A stretch of DNA of 64,000 nucleotides from Halomonas sp. CH40 (GTDB lineage: Bacteria > Pseudomonadota > Gammaproteobacteria > Pseudomonadales > Halomonadaceae), in assembly GCA_041875495.1 (NCBI GenBank), contig CP112982.1:62001-126000 (forward strand), read 5' to 3'. The notes below the pieces were generated by a model. That model did not search any database, was not told the origin of the DNA, and worked only from the letters and a program-made list of their open reading frames with translations. This document shows, piece by piece, positions 52,090-61,498 of the stretch; the first letter of the stretch is position 1, and each line of letters starts with the position of its first letter. Both the position numbers and the translations under genes were made by a program.

Positions 52090-52116
52090 TAAAGTAGCGG
52101 TGGCTCTTGCCGATAT
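52090..52116 (+). promoter_or_regulatory. Sigma-28 (FliA) promoter for fliST and following genes
   Basis: TAAA, exactly 15 bases, then GCCGATAT: one mismatch. It lies 68 bp before the fliS start and may drive fliS, fliT and the fliK/flhB-like pair, which follow closely. Confidence 0.9.
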
Positions 52117-52184
52117 AAAATCTACACTTGAACAAGCGTAGTCAGGCATTGCCAGCTGCGTTTTTAAAACAGGAGCGACACCAA

Positions 52185-52580
52185 ATGACGTACTCGCGTG
52201 GTGCAAATGCCTATGCACGGGTCGGGGTAGAGAGCGGGGTGATGTCAGCAGACCCGCATAAGCTGATCGTTATGCTTTTTGATGGCGCCCAGGCGGCTAT
52301 CCGTGCTGCCCGCATTCATATGCAGGCGGGCAATATAGCCGAAAAAGGCAAGGCAATTTCCAAGGCGCTGGATATCATCAACAACGGCTTGGCCGCAGCG
52401 CTGGATCAGGAAAAAGGCGGTGAAATTGCCGAACGTCTTGGCTCGCTTTACGACTACATTGCCCGCCTGTTGCTTACGGCCAATTTGCGCAATGACGAAG
52501 AAAGTCTCAATCAGGCCGAAAGTCTGCTCGAAGATGTTGCCTCGGCATGGCGGGAAATCGGCCAACAGCAAAGCGCATGA
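52185..52580 (+). CDS. fliS: Flagellar export chaperone FliS
   Basis: Cytoplasmic chaperone for flagellin. 131 residues (E. coli 136), helical, with the family start NAYARVGVESGV and PHKLIVMLFDGA, and later DIINNGLAAALDQEKGGEIAERL-type sequence. AGGAG lies nine bases before the ATG; an upstream TTG would add 19 unlikely residues. Flagellin itself is outside the window. Confidence 0.95.
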   Translation: MTYSRGANAYARVGVESGVMSADPHKLIVMLFDGAQAAIRAARIHMQAGNIAEKGKAISKALDIINNGLAAALDQEKGGEIAERLGSLYDYIARLLLTANLRNDEESLNQAESLLEDVASAWREIGQQQSA

Positions 52581-52587
52581 GGCCTGA

Positions 52588-53001
52588 ATGTCAGTATTTC
52601 GGACGGCTCAGCATCATCTGACCCAGCAGTCCCTGCTGGATGCCTATGCGGCCCTGCTGGATAGCGCCGCACAGATGCATGAGCTTGCAAATCAGGAAGA
52701 ATGGGCGGCGCTGATTGATCAGCGCACCCATTACCTTATGCTGGTTGAAAAACTACGCGAAATGGACGCCAGCGTCGTGCTGGACGCTACAGGGCAGCAG
52801 CGCAAGGCAGAGCTGCTTGAGGCGATTCTGGAGCACGATGTGGAAATCCGTCGCCAGTTGGTGGCGCGTCGCGATGAGTTGGGCAAGCTGATCGGCCTGG
52901 CCCAGCAGCAGCGCAAGTTACACCGCGCCTATGCCCCCCAGCAAGGTGATTCAGAGGCCATCTATTCACTCGGTGAGGCACCCACCAAGAGGTCACCGTG
53001 A
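52588..53001 (+). CDS. fliT: FliT-like flagellar chaperone
   Basis: The 137-residue helical protein lies directly after fliS (7 bp), where FliT, the chaperone of the filament cap FliD, is usually found. It has MHELANQEEWAALIDQRTHYL and a long charged C-terminal helix (RRQLVARRDELGKLIGLAQQQRK region). Sequence similarity in this family is weak, so position carries much of the call. Confidence 0.75.
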   Translation: MSVFRTAQHHLTQQSLLDAYAALLDSAAQMHELANQEEWAALIDQRTHYLMLVEKLREMDASVVLDATGQQRKAELLEAILEHDVEIRRQLVARRDELGKLIGLAQQQRKLHRAYAPQQGDSEAIYSLGEAPTKRSP

Positions 53002-54302
53002 GCGGTATCAACCCCCTGATTGATACGCTCATGCACCAGGTGTTGGGCAAACGGGGGGACGGTGCGCCACGGGTTCTTAATGAACCGGTGCGCCCGGTAG
53101 ACCCGGGAACCGGCCCGCAGGCGCTGCGCAGTGACTCGCGTCTGGATGGACGTGCTGACCCGCGCCTTTCTGAGCTGAACCGCTTGCCCCCCTCGCTGGA
53201 TATGCCACGACAGAGTGGCCGCGGCGAACTGCCCGCCGGGCAGCAGGGGTCGACACAGACTCATTTCAGCCCCGCCGCGCGCAGCATTGCTGATGTCTTG
53301 CTGCGCTTTCCCGCGCCGCCGTCCACCCTGCGTATTGAAGCCCCTCTGATGCAATCGGCAGATACCGCTTCGCCGTCCACTCTGGCAACTCGCCTGGAAA
53401 GCAGTATCCGTGATAGCGGCCTGTTTTATGAATCCCATCTCAAGCGCTGGTTCCAGGGCGATGCAGCGCGTCAGCAGTTACTGCGTGAACCGCAAATGCA
53501 GCCTGGTGTACGGCCGTTGCCCACCGTCACTTTGGCCGGGCAGGGGCTGCCGGCGATCAACAATCCGCTTTCCCCGAATGGGCCGCCGCTACTTTTGCCC
53601 ACCTCTGTGCCCTTCATGCTGCCGCCAGGTTCTTCCCTGAATATGTTGTTGCAGGCGCTTAGCCAGGGAGGCGGCGGCCCGCTTATTCAGTCAGGCAGCG
53701 CCCTGCTGCCGGTTGCTGGTAATGCTGCCCAAGCATCCAGCTTGCTGCCGGGTGCCAATCCCGCCGCCAGTGGTAATCCTTCGGCCGCTAATGTTTCGGC
53801 AGCCAGTGTTTCGCCAGGCAATGCTGCTCTACAAGGTCAGGGCGGTGAGTTGGGCGCAGGGCGTGAATTGCTTGAACTGCATGCCATGCGCCAGCGTGAA
53901 GTGGTCAATGAGAACCTGCAGGGTCTGGTACGCCAACAGTTAGAGCTATTGGTCACGCCGACAATTCGCTGGGAAGGCGATGTCTGGGCCGGGATTTTCA
54001 TGGCCCTGGTGATCAACCTGCCTGGCCGGGAAGAAGGTGCCAGCGGTGACGATAGCGAACAGAGCGAATCGCAAGAGGGCTGGCGCTCGGAAATGCACCT
54101 TGATGTCCCTGATCTGGGCGAATTCAGCGTTGCCTTGTGGCTCTATCGCGGCACCTTGAGCGTTGACTTCACAACATCCAGTGGCGAGGTGCAGCAGCGC
54201 CTGGATGAACATTTGCCTGCCCTGGAGCAGCGCCTTTCGGCGTTGGATCTGCGTAAGGTGCAGCTGAGAGTGCGCCACCTGGAGGCTGATGAGGCGCGAT
54301 GA
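52998..54302 (+). CDS. Second FliK-like hook-length control protein (GTG start)
   Basis: The 434 residues have a Pro/Ser/Gly-rich first two thirds and a C-terminal domain (about 340-430) with LDVPDLGEFSVALWLYRG, FTTSSGEVQQRLDEHLPALEQRL, which resembles the Flg_hook domain of FliK. The GTG start overlaps the fliT stop (GTGA), and the end overlaps the next gene (ATGA). The neighbour encodes a stand-alone FlhB C-terminal domain, the natural partner of a FliK domain. The true fliK is at 41327-43549. Confidence 0.75.
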   Translation: MSGINPLIDTLMHQVLGKRGDGAPRVLNEPVRPVDPGTGPQALRSDSRLDGRADPRLSELNRLPPSLDMPRQSGRGELPAGQQGSTQTHFSPAARSIADVLLRFPAPPSTLRIEAPLMQSADTASPSTLATRLESSIRDSGLFYESHLKRWFQGDAARQQLLREPQMQPGVRPLPTVTLAGQGLPAINNPLSPNGPPLLLPTSVPFMLPPGSSLNMLLQALSQGGGGPLIQSGSALLPVAGNAAQASSLLPGANPAASGNPSAANVSAASVSPGNAALQGQGGELGAGRELLELHAMRQREVVNENLQGLVRQQLELLVTPTIRWEGDVWAGIFMALVINLPGREEGASGDDSEQSESQEGWRSEMHLDVPDLGEFSVALWLYRGTLSVDFTTSSGEVQQRLDEHLPALEQRLSALDLRKVQLRVRHLEADEAR

Positions 54303-54595
54303 ATACTCCCCATGAACGCCGCCGCCAGGCGGTAGCGCTTGCCTATCAGGGTGACGATAGCGCGCCACGTGTCGTGGCGAAAGGCTATGGCGAAATGGCC
54401 GAGCGCATCATGGCGGAAGCGCAGCGTCAGGGTATCTATGTGCATGACGCCCCGGAACTTGTAGCCTTGCTTATGCAACTGGATCTGGACGAAGAAATTC
54501 CTGCCAGCCTCTATCAGGTGGTCGCTGAAATCCTGGTCTGGGTATTTGAGCTCTCGGGAGAAGGCGTGGCACCCTCCGACGCCCAGAAATCCTGA
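54299..54595 (+). CDS. Stand-alone FlhB C-terminal-like protein (EscU/YscU/FlhB-type switch domain)
   Basis: The 98 residues match the cytoplasmic part of FlhB that follows its NPTH self-cleavage site: AVALAYQGDDSAPRVVAKGYGEMAERI then LVALLMQLDLDEEIP and VVAEILVWVFEL. No membrane helices and no NPTH are present. Similar small FlhB-like proteins in other bacteria can stand in for the cleaved FlhB tail. It is translationally coupled (4-base overlap) to the FliK-like gene. Confidence 0.82.
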   Translation: MNTPHERRRQAVALAYQGDDSAPRVVAKGYGEMAERIMAEAQRQGIYVHDAPELVALLMQLDLDEEIPASLYQVVAEILVWVFELSGEGVAPSDAQKS

Positions 54596-54733
54596 CGCTC
54601 CTGTAACCACTAAAATTGCTCTAGCTAATGAAAGTGGGATATGTAACCATACGAGAAAGTAAATAAGCGTAAAACGTTAATGATATTGCTACACTTGAGT
54701 GGCAATGTTGCCGTATGGGTTTAATAAATCAGC

Positions 54734-55129
54734 ATGAGTCATACCAACTTTTTCGATGAAGTTCAGGAAATCAATCTGGCCTATCTGCTTCTGGCCCAGC
54801 GCCTGCTGGCGGAAGATCGTGAGATAGGTATGTTCCGGCTGAAAGTGGATGCTGAGATGGCGGATATGTTGGCATCGCTCAACGCGCGCCAGCTTACCCA
54901 GCTGGCGCGGACTAACCAGCTGCTGTGCCGCTTCACGCTGGAAAGTGCCGAACAGTTGCGTCAGCTCACTCACAACCCGCGCGACCAGGGGTTATCCGGC
55001 CTACACACTTCCTTACTGTTGGCAGGTGAGCCGCTGGAAAGTCTTCGCGACTCGTCATCTGCAAAAGCCTCCACTGACAAGCCGTCATATGGCGGCTCTG
55101 GAAAGTCGTCTGACGAGGAGGCGGAGTGA
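54734..55129 (+). CDS. flhD: Flagellar master regulator subunit FlhD, with added C-terminal tail
   Basis: FlhD and FlhC form the FlhD4C2 activator of class 2 flagellar genes. The 131 residues (E. coli 116) carry the conserved part up to about residue 103: [50 protein letters not shown]. The last 28 residues are Ser/Lys/Asp-rich and arise from a 64-bp insertion flanked by the 10-base repeat CTGGAAAGTC. It overlaps flhC by 4 bases. The 54596-54733 leader shows no clear promoter. Confidence 0.93.
   Translation: MSHTNFFDEVQEINLAYLLLAQRLLAEDREIGMFRLKVDAEMADMLASLNARQLTQLARTNQLLCRFTLESAEQLRQLTHNPRDQGLSGLHTSLLLAGEPLESLRDSSSAKASTDKPSYGGSGKSSDEEAE
55034..55107. repeat. Small repeat-like insertion at the end of flhD
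   Basis: CTGGAAAGTC occurs at 55034-55043 and again at 55098-55107, with 54 bases between. The inner part holds the inverted pair AGCCG/CGGCT around CATATG, and CTCGTCA at its start pairs with TGACGAG just beyond. It translates as a [19 protein letters not shown] tail. Similar peptides recur in proteins carrying dispersed palindromic repeats (recalled, not checked). Confidence 0.6.
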
Positions 55130-55662
55130 CCCAAAAAAGCTTGGTGGATGAAATGCACCAGGTGCAGCTGGCTATTGAGCTGATTGAGCTGGGGGCCCGC
55201 CTGCAGGTGCTGGAGACCGAGACAGAGCTAAGCCGTACCCGCCTGATCAAGCTTTACAAAGAAGTGCGCGGGATGTCGCCGCCTAAAGGCATGCTGCCGT
55301 TTTCAGCGGACTGGTTTATTACCTGGCTGCCTAATATCCACTCATCATTGTTTTATAACATCTACCGCAACCTGCTCAAGGAAGGCAGCTGCGAGCGTAT
55401 TGATGCTTTTGTTAAAGCCTACCGGCTGTACGATGAGCAGGTTGAACTTGAAGATATGGAAGCTGTACTCGGGCTGACCCGTGCCTGGACGCTGGTACGT
55501 TTTTTTGAAAGCGACCTTCTCCAGCTGAGCCGCTGCACCCGCTGTGGCGGGAATTTTGTGGCCCATGCCCATAGTCCCACACAGCATTACGTCTGTGGGA
55601 TCTGTCAGCCGCCTTCCCGTGCAGGTAAAACCCGCAAGACCGCCCGCTACAAAATGACCTGA
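55126..55662 (+). CDS. flhC: Flagellar master regulator subunit FlhC (GTG start)
   Basis: DNA-binding and zinc-binding partner of FlhD. 178 residues (E. coli 192) with [15 protein letters not shown], a helix-turn-helix region around [15 protein letters not shown], and the four-Cys zinc site CTRCGG ... CGIC near residues 143-165. The GTG start overlaps flhD (GTGA), so the two are coupled. Confidence 0.95.
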   Translation: MTQKSLVDEMHQVQLAIELIELGARLQVLETETELSRTRLIKLYKEVRGMSPPKGMLPFSADWFITWLPNIHSSLFYNIYRNLLKEGSCERIDAFVKAYRLYDEQVELEDMEAVLGLTRAWTLVRFFESDLLQLSRCTRCGGNFVAHAHSPTQHYVCGICQPPSRAGKTRKTARYKMT

Positions 55663-55679
55663 CAACGGTCGTGTCAGGT
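55657..55679 (+). terminator. Probable terminator after flhC
   Basis: ACCTGACA / TGTCAGGT form a perfect 8-bp stem with a 7-base loop directly at the flhC stop. It is followed by GTTCTTTA, a weak U tract. Confidence 0.5.
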
Positions 55680-55855
55680 GTTCTTTACCTGCCTTTACCA
55701 AACAGAATACGTCTGCTGTCGACGGCTATGCCTGTTATGCTGTTAAATAGTGTTAATTAGGCCATGTATCGCTGACACCCTGACGATATGGAACAGCCCG
55801 ACAGCCGGTGTGTCGCCCCCGGTAGCCTTCGGTGAGGCGTTTCTGTGTAGGCCTC

Positions 55856-55873
55856 GTTAGCCTAACGGCTAAC
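55856..55873. other. Palindrome in the motA leader
   Basis: GTTAGCC-TAAC-GGCTAAC, extended by CTGTGT/ACACAG with a bulge, lies about 30 bp before the motA start. It may be an mRNA hairpin or a binding site. Otherwise the 243-bp flhC-motA gap shows no sigma-28 motif with proper spacing. Confidence 0.4.
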
Positions 55874-55905
55874 ACAGGTACACAAAACCGATAAGGATAC
55901 TGCTT

Positions 55906-56775
55906 GTGTTAATTGCGCTCGGTTATGTGGTGGTCTTGCTCTCTGTATTCGGGGGGTATGTGCTTGCCGGTGGCAGCTTAGGGCCACTGTATCAGCCGCT
56001 TGAGCTTGTGATGATTGGGGGCGCAGGTGTTGGTGCCTTTGTGGCGGCCAATAATGGTAAGGCGCTCAAGGCGACGTTCAAGATATTTCCGCGCCTGCGG
56101 CGCACCAAGCAATACAACAAAGCCATGTATATGGAGCTGTTGGCGCTGCAGTACAAGATACTCTCCAAGGTGCGCCGTGAAGGCATGCTGGGGATTGAGC
56201 GGGATATCGATAACCCTCAGGACAGCCCCCTGTTCCAGGAGCATCCGAGGGTGCTGGCGGACACGCACATCATGAACTTTCTGACCGATTACCTGCGTTT
56301 GATGGTCAGCGGCGGCATGGAGCCGATGGAAATTGACGAGCTGATGCTGCACGAAATTGAGGGCTTTGAGCAGGAAGCACATATCCCTATTGATGCGATT
56401 GCCAAGGTGGGCGATGCCATGCCGGCATTTGGCATCGTGGCGGCGGTGATGGGGGTGGTCAAGGCGTTGACCTACGCCGATGCAGGCCCTGAGCAGATGG
56501 GCGAGATGATTGCCCATGCGTTGGTCGGTACCTTTCTGGGGATTCTGCTCGGCTATGGGTTTATCAACCCTCTGGCCAGCTATCTGGATCGTCAGGCCAA
56601 GGAAGCCGAAAAGATGCTGCAATGTGTTCGGGTCACGCTGTTGGCGAGCCTGCATGGTTATGCGCCACAGATTGCCGTGGAATTTGGCCGTAAGGCTCTG
56701 CATACCGCAGAACGGCCGAGCTTTACAGAGCTTGAAGACTACGTGCGCGATGCCAAAAAGGCAGGTAGTGCATGA
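55906..56775 (+). CDS. motA: Flagellar stator protein MotA (GTG start)
   Basis: Proton- or sodium-channel subunit in the inner membrane, 289 residues (E. coli 295). It begins (M)LIALGYVVVLLSVFGGYVLAGG and GAGVGAFVAANN, with four helices and the key VGDAMPAFGIVAAVMGVVKAL segment that holds the channel proline. AAGGA lies eight bases before the GTG. It overlaps motB by 4 bases. Confidence 0.96.
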   Translation: MLIALGYVVVLLSVFGGYVLAGGSLGPLYQPLELVMIGGAGVGAFVAANNGKALKATFKIFPRLRRTKQYNKAMYMELLALQYKILSKVRREGMLGIERDIDNPQDSPLFQEHPRVLADTHIMNFLTDYLRLMVSGGMEPMEIDELMLHEIEGFEQEAHIPIDAIAKVGDAMPAFGIVAAVMGVVKALTYADAGPEQMGEMIAHALVGTFLGILLGYGFINPLASYLDRQAKEAEKMLQCVRVTLLASLHGYAPQIAVEFGRKALHTAERPSFTELEDYVRDAKKAGSA

Positions 56776-57719
56776 GCCAGGGGGGAGGTGAGCGGCGCCC
56801 GATCATCATTCGGCGTAAAAAAGTCGTACACGCTCATCATGGCGGTTCATGGAAGATTGCCCTGGCGGATTTTATGACGGCCTTGATGGCGCTGTTTTTG
56901 GTGATGTGGATCCTCAGTACTGCCAGTGAAGAGGAGCGTCAGGGGGTAGCGGAGTATTTCAATATGCCACTGACACAAGCCGTGACCGGGAGTGACCGCT
57001 CAGGAAGCACCAGTCCGATTCCCGGCGGCGGCCCGGATCCGATGCATACAGAGGGCGAGCGTGCGCGCCTTGATCTCCGCCAGCACACGCGCCCCAGCGA
57101 GCAAGAGCGGCGTTTTTTCCGCGACGTTCAAGAACGTATCGAGCGGGCAATAGCGCTGCAACCGGAACTCAGCCTGATGCGTGAGCAGATGCGCTTTGAC
57201 CTGACGCGGGAAGGGCTGCGCATCCAGTTGCTCGATACCGAACAGCGGCCGATGTTTGAACTTGGCAGTGATCAGGTAGCGCCCTATATGCGCGACCTGT
57301 TACGCACTATAGCGCCGCTGCTTAACGAGCTGCCTAATGATCTTAGCATCGGCGGGCATACCGATAGCCTGCCTTATAGCGGTGGCTATCGCGGCTACAG
57401 TAATTGGGAGCTCTCAAGCGATCGGGCCAATGCCTCGCGGCGGGAGCTGGTCGCAGGTGGTCTGGACCCGGTCCAGCTGCTGCGGGTCTCCGGGTTTGCC
57501 GACCGGGTTACCTTGCCAGAGGCTGATGCGCAGGATCCGATTAACCGGCGCATTGAGCTGGTCGTGCTGCTGCCAGAGGTGGCCGAGGCGATTCGCAATC
57601 CCAGGGTGACGCCGGGCAATCGCCCGGTTCCCGAAAATGATCCGACTGCAGAAGGCAGCGTAATCCCGGAAATACCGTTGACGATGAGTCCGAACGGGGC
57701 TGAGCCCGGCAGTAACTGA
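56772..57719 (+). CDS. motB: Flagellar stator protein MotB
   Basis: Stator subunit anchored to peptidoglycan, 315 residues. One helix at about 28-48 carries the ion-binding Asp33 in ALADFMTALMALFLVMWI. The periplasmic OmpA-like domain follows, with FELGSDQVAPYMRDLL and NDLSIGGHTDSLPY, then SSDRANASRREL. The N-terminal basic patch and short family distance suggest a proton-type MotB, though halophiles may use sodium. Confidence 0.95.
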   Translation: MSQGGGERRPIIIRRKKVVHAHHGGSWKIALADFMTALMALFLVMWILSTASEEERQGVAEYFNMPLTQAVTGSDRSGSTSPIPGGGPDPMHTEGERARLDLRQHTRPSEQERRFFRDVQERIERAIALQPELSLMREQMRFDLTREGLRIQLLDTEQRPMFELGSDQVAPYMRDLLRTIAPLLNELPNDLSIGGHTDSLPYSGGYRGYSNWELSSDRANASRRELVAGGLDPVQLLRVSGFADRVTLPEADAQDPINRRIELVVLLPEVAEAIRNPRVTPGNRPVPENDPTAEGSVIPEIPLTMSPNGAEPGSN

Positions 57720-57750
57720 CATAAAAACGACGCATAGGGTGAGAGTGTGC

Positions 57751-59859
57751 ATGGATATCACGGACTTTTTTGACACCTTTTTTGAAGAAGCGGAAGAGCT
57801 GCTGACCGATATGGAGCAGCACTTGCTGGAGCTGGATGTCGAAGATCCGGACAGCGAACAGCTTAATGCCATTTTCCGCGCTGCCCATTCGATCAAGGGT
57901 GGGGCAGGCACCTTTGGTTTTACGGTACTGCAGAAGACCACACATATTTTTGAAAACCTGCTGGATCACGCGCGCAAGGGTGAGCTTGCTCTGCGCGCCG
58001 ATCTTGTTGATACCTTCCTGGAGGCAAAAGACATCATGCACGATCAACTTAATGCCTACCGCAGCGAGGAGGAGCCCAACCAGGAAGCTTATGAACGCAT
58101 CTGCCAGACATTGCAGCAGATTGCACTAGAGGAAATTGGCAAAGGTCTTGAAGCTGCCGAAGGTGCGCCGATTGCCAATGCGACCCCTTCCGCTGCTGCT
58201 GAAAAATCTGCGTCTTCATCGAGCGAAGCCGTCTCTGAGTCTAACCCTGAGCCCGCTCAAAGCGCGGGCAGTGACGGTGACCTGCTACAGGTTTCCCTGC
58301 TAAACGTCAGTGAAAAAGACCGTATTCTGCTGGCCGAAGAGCTTGAGCAGTTGGGCGATATCCAGTCCCAGTCCGGAGATGAAAAACGCTATGAGGTGAT
58401 TCTCCAGGGCAATACCAGCCCGGATGATATCGAAGCGGTGATGTGCTTTATCATTGAGCCGGAGCAGATCGAGATCAAGGTGCTGGACGCTGCACCCGCC
58501 GCTGACACGCCAGCGCCGCCCCTATCGACGCCAGAGCCCACCCCTGAAAAAGCCCCGCCAGCTGCGGAAAAAGCAGCGACCAAACCTGCTGCTGATGCCA
58601 AGCCTAAAGCGAAAAAAGCCGCCTCTGAATCGTCCTCCATTCGCGTCTCAGTCGACAAGGTAGATCAGATCATCAACCTAGTTGGCGAGCTAATCATTAC
58701 CCAGTCAATGCTCGATCAGACCGTTAGCGATCTGGCTGATCAGTCGGTCGGCAACAGTTCACTGCAAAACGGTATGAGTCTTCTGCAGCGCAATGCCCGG
58801 GATCTCCAGGAAGCAGTGATGTCGATCCGCATGATTCCCATGGAATTCGTGTTCAGCCGTTTCCCCCGGGTGGTGCGTGATACCGCCGGCAAGTTGCAAA
58901 AAGATATAGAGCTGGTCACCGAAGGCAAATCTACCGAGCTGGACAAAAGTCTGGTCGAACGGATTACCGACCCGCTCACCCACCTGGTGCGCAACAGCCT
59001 GGATCACGGCATCGAAATGCCCGATGAACGCGAAGCCAAGGGCAAACCGCGTACCGGCAAGCTGACCCTGGCGGCAAGGCATCAGGGGGGCAATATCCTG
59101 ATCGAGGTCAAAGACGACGGGGCCGGCATGGACCGTGAAGTGCTGCTCAACAAGGCCCGAGAGAGTGGCCTGAATGTGTCTGACACCATGACCGATGAAG
59201 ATGTCTGGCAGCTGATTTTTGCCCCTGGTTTTTCAACCGCCAAGGAAGTTACCGATGTGTCCGGCCGCGGTGTCGGCATGGATGTGGTCAAGCGCAACAT
59301 TCAGGGGATGGGCGGTCGGGTTGAGATTCAGTCCAAAAAGGACGAAGGCACCAATATCCGCATCGTGCTGCCGCTGACGCTGGCCATCCTGGATGGCATG
59401 TCGATCAAGGTGGGTCAGGAAACCTTCATTTTGCCGCTGTCGGCGGTGCTGGAATCACTGCAGCCTGCCAAGCAAGATATGTATGCCATGGCCGGTGATG
59501 ACGTGGTGCTGAAAGTGCGTGACGAATATCTGCCGGTGATTGCCATTCACGAAGTGCTGGATGTCGAAAACGCCATCACCGACCCGACCAAGAGCATCGC
59601 TGTGATCGTCCAGGGCGAAGGGCGTCGCTACGCCATGCTGGTGGATGAGCTACTTGGCCAGCAGCAGGTAGTGGTCAAGAACCTTGAAGATAACTACCGT
59701 AAAGTGCCGGGCATCGCCGCTGCGACCATTCTTGGCGACGGCAGCGTTGCCTTCATCCTGGATATTACCGGCCTGCACCGCTTGGGTCGCAATAAAAAGG
59801 AATCCGGCAAAAAGATTCAATCACCCGATTTCAAATCGACCCACGCTGTTACATCGTAA
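57751..59859 (+). CDS. cheA: Chemotaxis histidine kinase CheA
   Basis: Cytoplasmic kinase of the chemotaxis array, 702 residues. The Hpt domain has the phospho-acceptor His46 in AAHSIKGGAGTFGF, followed by an Ala/Pro-rich linker, a P2-like region, a dimerisation domain (IRVSVDKVDQIINLVGELI), the ATPase domain (LVRNSLDHGIEMPDER, DDGAGMD, GRGVGMDVVK) and a C-terminal CheW-like domain. The ATG at 57751 has GGTGAG seven bases upstream; a GTG four codons earlier is less likely. cheW follows by 17 bp. Confidence 0.96.
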   Translation: MDITDFFDTFFEEAEELLTDMEQHLLELDVEDPDSEQLNAIFRAAHSIKGGAGTFGFTVLQKTTHIFENLLDHARKGELALRADLVDTFLEAKDIMHDQLNAYRSEEEPNQEAYERICQTLQQIALEEIGKGLEAAEGAPIANATPSAAAEKSASSSSEAVSESNPEPAQSAGSDGDLLQVSLLNVSEKDRILLAEELEQLGDIQSQSGDEKRYEVILQGNTSPDDIEAVMCFIIEPEQIEIKVLDAAPAADTPAPPLSTPEPTPEKAPPAAEKAATKPAADAKPKAKKAASESSSIRVSVDKVDQIINLVGELIITQSMLDQTVSDLADQSVGNSSLQNGMSLLQRNARDLQEAVMSIRMIPMEFVFSRFPRVVRDTAGKLQKDIELVTEGKSTELDKSLVERITDPLTHLVRNSLDHGIEMPDEREAKGKPRTGKLTLAARHQGGNILIEVKDDGAGMDREVLLNKARESGLNVSDTMTDEDVWQLIFAPGFSTAKEVTDVSGRGVGMDVVKRNIQGMGGRVEIQSKKDEGTNIRIVLPLTLAILDGMSIKVGQETFILPLSAVLESLQPAKQDMYAMAGDDVVLKVRDEYLPVIAIHEVLDVENAITDPTKSIAVIVQGEGRRYAMLVDELLGQQQVVVKNLEDNYRKVPGIAAATILGDGSVAFILDITGLHRLGRNKKESGKKIQSPDFKSTHAVTS

Positions 59860-59876
59860 AAGGAGGCTGAGTCATC

Positions 59877-60377
59877 ATGAGTCAGGCTAGCAGTAGTGTA
59901 GTGCTTTCTGCCGCTGAGGCAGATAACCGTGAATTCCTGGTGTTCTCACTGGGAGAAGAAGAGTACGCCATTGATATTCTCAAAGTGCAGGAAATCCGTG
60001 GCTACGAAAACGTTACCCGGATTGCCAATGCGCCGGACTTTATCAAGGGCGTGACCAACCTGCGTGGCGTGATCGTGCCGATTGTTGATCTACGCATCAA
60101 ATTTCGCCTTGAAAGCGTTGAATATGGCGGACAGACGGTGGTGATTGTCGTCAATGTCGCTGATCGTGTTGTCGGCATCGTCGTGGACGGCGTCTCGGAT
60201 GTGATGACCCTGACCCCGGATCAGATTAAACCGGCGCCTGAGTTTGGTGTCACCCTGTCATCGGACTTTCTGAGTGGCCTGGGCAGCCTGGAAGACCGCA
60301 TGCTGGTGCTGGTGGATATCGACAAGCTGCTGACCAGTGAAGAAATGGCGCTGGTGGATACCACGCGTCAATCCTGA
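59877..60377 (+). CDS. cheW: Chemotaxis coupling protein CheW
   Basis: Adapter linking receptors to CheA, 166 residues. Motifs are [25 protein letters not shown] and [23 protein letters not shown], then a C-terminal [13 protein letters not shown]. It lies 17 bp after cheA. A 183-bp AT-richer gap follows, before cheR, with nothing recognised. Confidence 0.96.
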   Translation: MSQASSSVVLSAAEADNREFLVFSLGEEEYAIDILKVQEIRGYENVTRIANAPDFIKGVTNLRGVIVPIVDLRIKFRLESVEYGGQTVVIVVNVADRVVGIVVDGVSDVMTLTPDQIKPAPEFGVTLSSDFLSGLGSLEDRMLVLVDIDKLLTSEEMALVDTTRQS

Positions 60378-60560
60378 TAGTGGCAAGAGTTTAACGCCAT
60401 GGATGGCGCTTTGGGTAGTGCTCGCAGAGAAGAGCATGGGGCGCTTACGCATGGCAAAGAATGTTAAAATATGTTTAATGTTAAGAATGATGACGTTGAA
60501 AGAGGGCATTCAACGCAGATTTGCCAGGCCTGTGACTGACGCGATAATGGAGGCGTGTTT

Positions 60561-61445
60561 TTGACCGAGCAACGAGAGGGAGAGGCTAGTCAATGGTCTT
60601 CCGGCAATCAGATCGAACGTGATCTGATGCTGACAGACGCTGATTTCAAACGTATCCGCGAACTGATCTATCAGCGAGCAGGCATCGTGCTGGCCGAACA
60701 TAAGCGTGAAATGGTCTACAGTCGGCTGGCCAAACGTTTGCGTCATCATGGCCTGACACGCTTCAGCGACTACCTTCAGCGTCTTGAGCGCCAGCCCGAT
60801 GCTCGCGAGTGGGAGGCCTTTACCAATGCGCTGACCACTAACCTGACCGCTTTTTTCCGTGAGGCGCATCACTTTCCGCTGTTGGCGGAACATATCAGGC
60901 ACAAGACAGGGCCGGTATCGGTCTGGTGTGCGGCGGCCTCTACCGGTGAAGAGCCCTATTCGCTGGCCATGACCCTCTTGGAAACCCTTGGCCCCAAGGC
61001 CAGCCAGTCGCGCATCGTGGCCACCGATATCGATACAGAAGCCCTGCAAAAGGCGCGCAGCGGCGTTTACCCCCTTGAGCAGGTACGCAAGATAGATGAA
61101 GTACGCGTTAAACGTTTCTTCCATAAAGGCACCGGTAAGCGCATTGGGTTAGCCAGAATCCGCCCTGAAGTCTCCGAGCTGGTGGATTTTTCTGCCTTGA
61201 ACCTGCTGGCGCCGCAATGGCCAATCAAAGGGCCTTTTGATGCGATTTTCTGCCGCAACATCATGATCTACTTCGATAAAGAGACGCAGGCAAAAATTCT
61301 CAAGCGGTTTGCACCGCTGTTGAAGCCGGATGGCCTGCTCTTTGCCGGGCATTCGGAAAGCTTCTCGTATATCAGCAACGAGTTCAAATTGCGTGGGCAG
61401 ACGGTCTACACCCTGGCGCCCCATCATCGCTCGTCCGGCAACTAG
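60561..61445 (+). CDS. cheR: Chemotaxis methyltransferase CheR (probable TTG start)
   Basis: Uses SAM to methylate receptor glutamates. About 294 residues (E. coli 286), with an N-terminal helical domain ([16 protein letters not shown]), the SAM-binding [16 protein letters not shown] and the [14 protein letters not shown] motif. GGAGG is seven bases before a TTG at 60561; a GTG at 60555 is too close to it. The start codon is therefore probably TTG. Confidence 0.92.
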   Translation: MTEQREGEASQWSSGNQIERDLMLTDADFKRIRELIYQRAGIVLAEHKREMVYSRLAKRLRHHGLTRFSDYLQRLERQPDAREWEAFTNALTTNLTAFFREAHHFPLLAEHIRHKTGPVSVWCAAASTGEEPYSLAMTLLETLGPKASQSRIVATDIDTEALQKARSGVYPLEQVRKIDEVRVKRFFHKGTGKRIGLARIRPEVSELVDFSALNLLAPQWPIKGPFDAIFCRNIMIYFDKETQAKILKRFAPLLKPDGLLFAGHSESFSYISNEFKLRGQTVYTLAPHHRSSGN

Positions 61446-61498
61446 CCAAAGGTACTTGTAGTCAAAGGTATCTGGCCAACAACGACAGGAGGCGTGCA

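Noticed and set aside
55886..55893. ACCGATAA before motA, looking like a sigma-28 -10 element
   Set aside because: No TAAA-like -35 at 15 bases, and it lies too close to the GTG start, overlapping the ribosome binding site.
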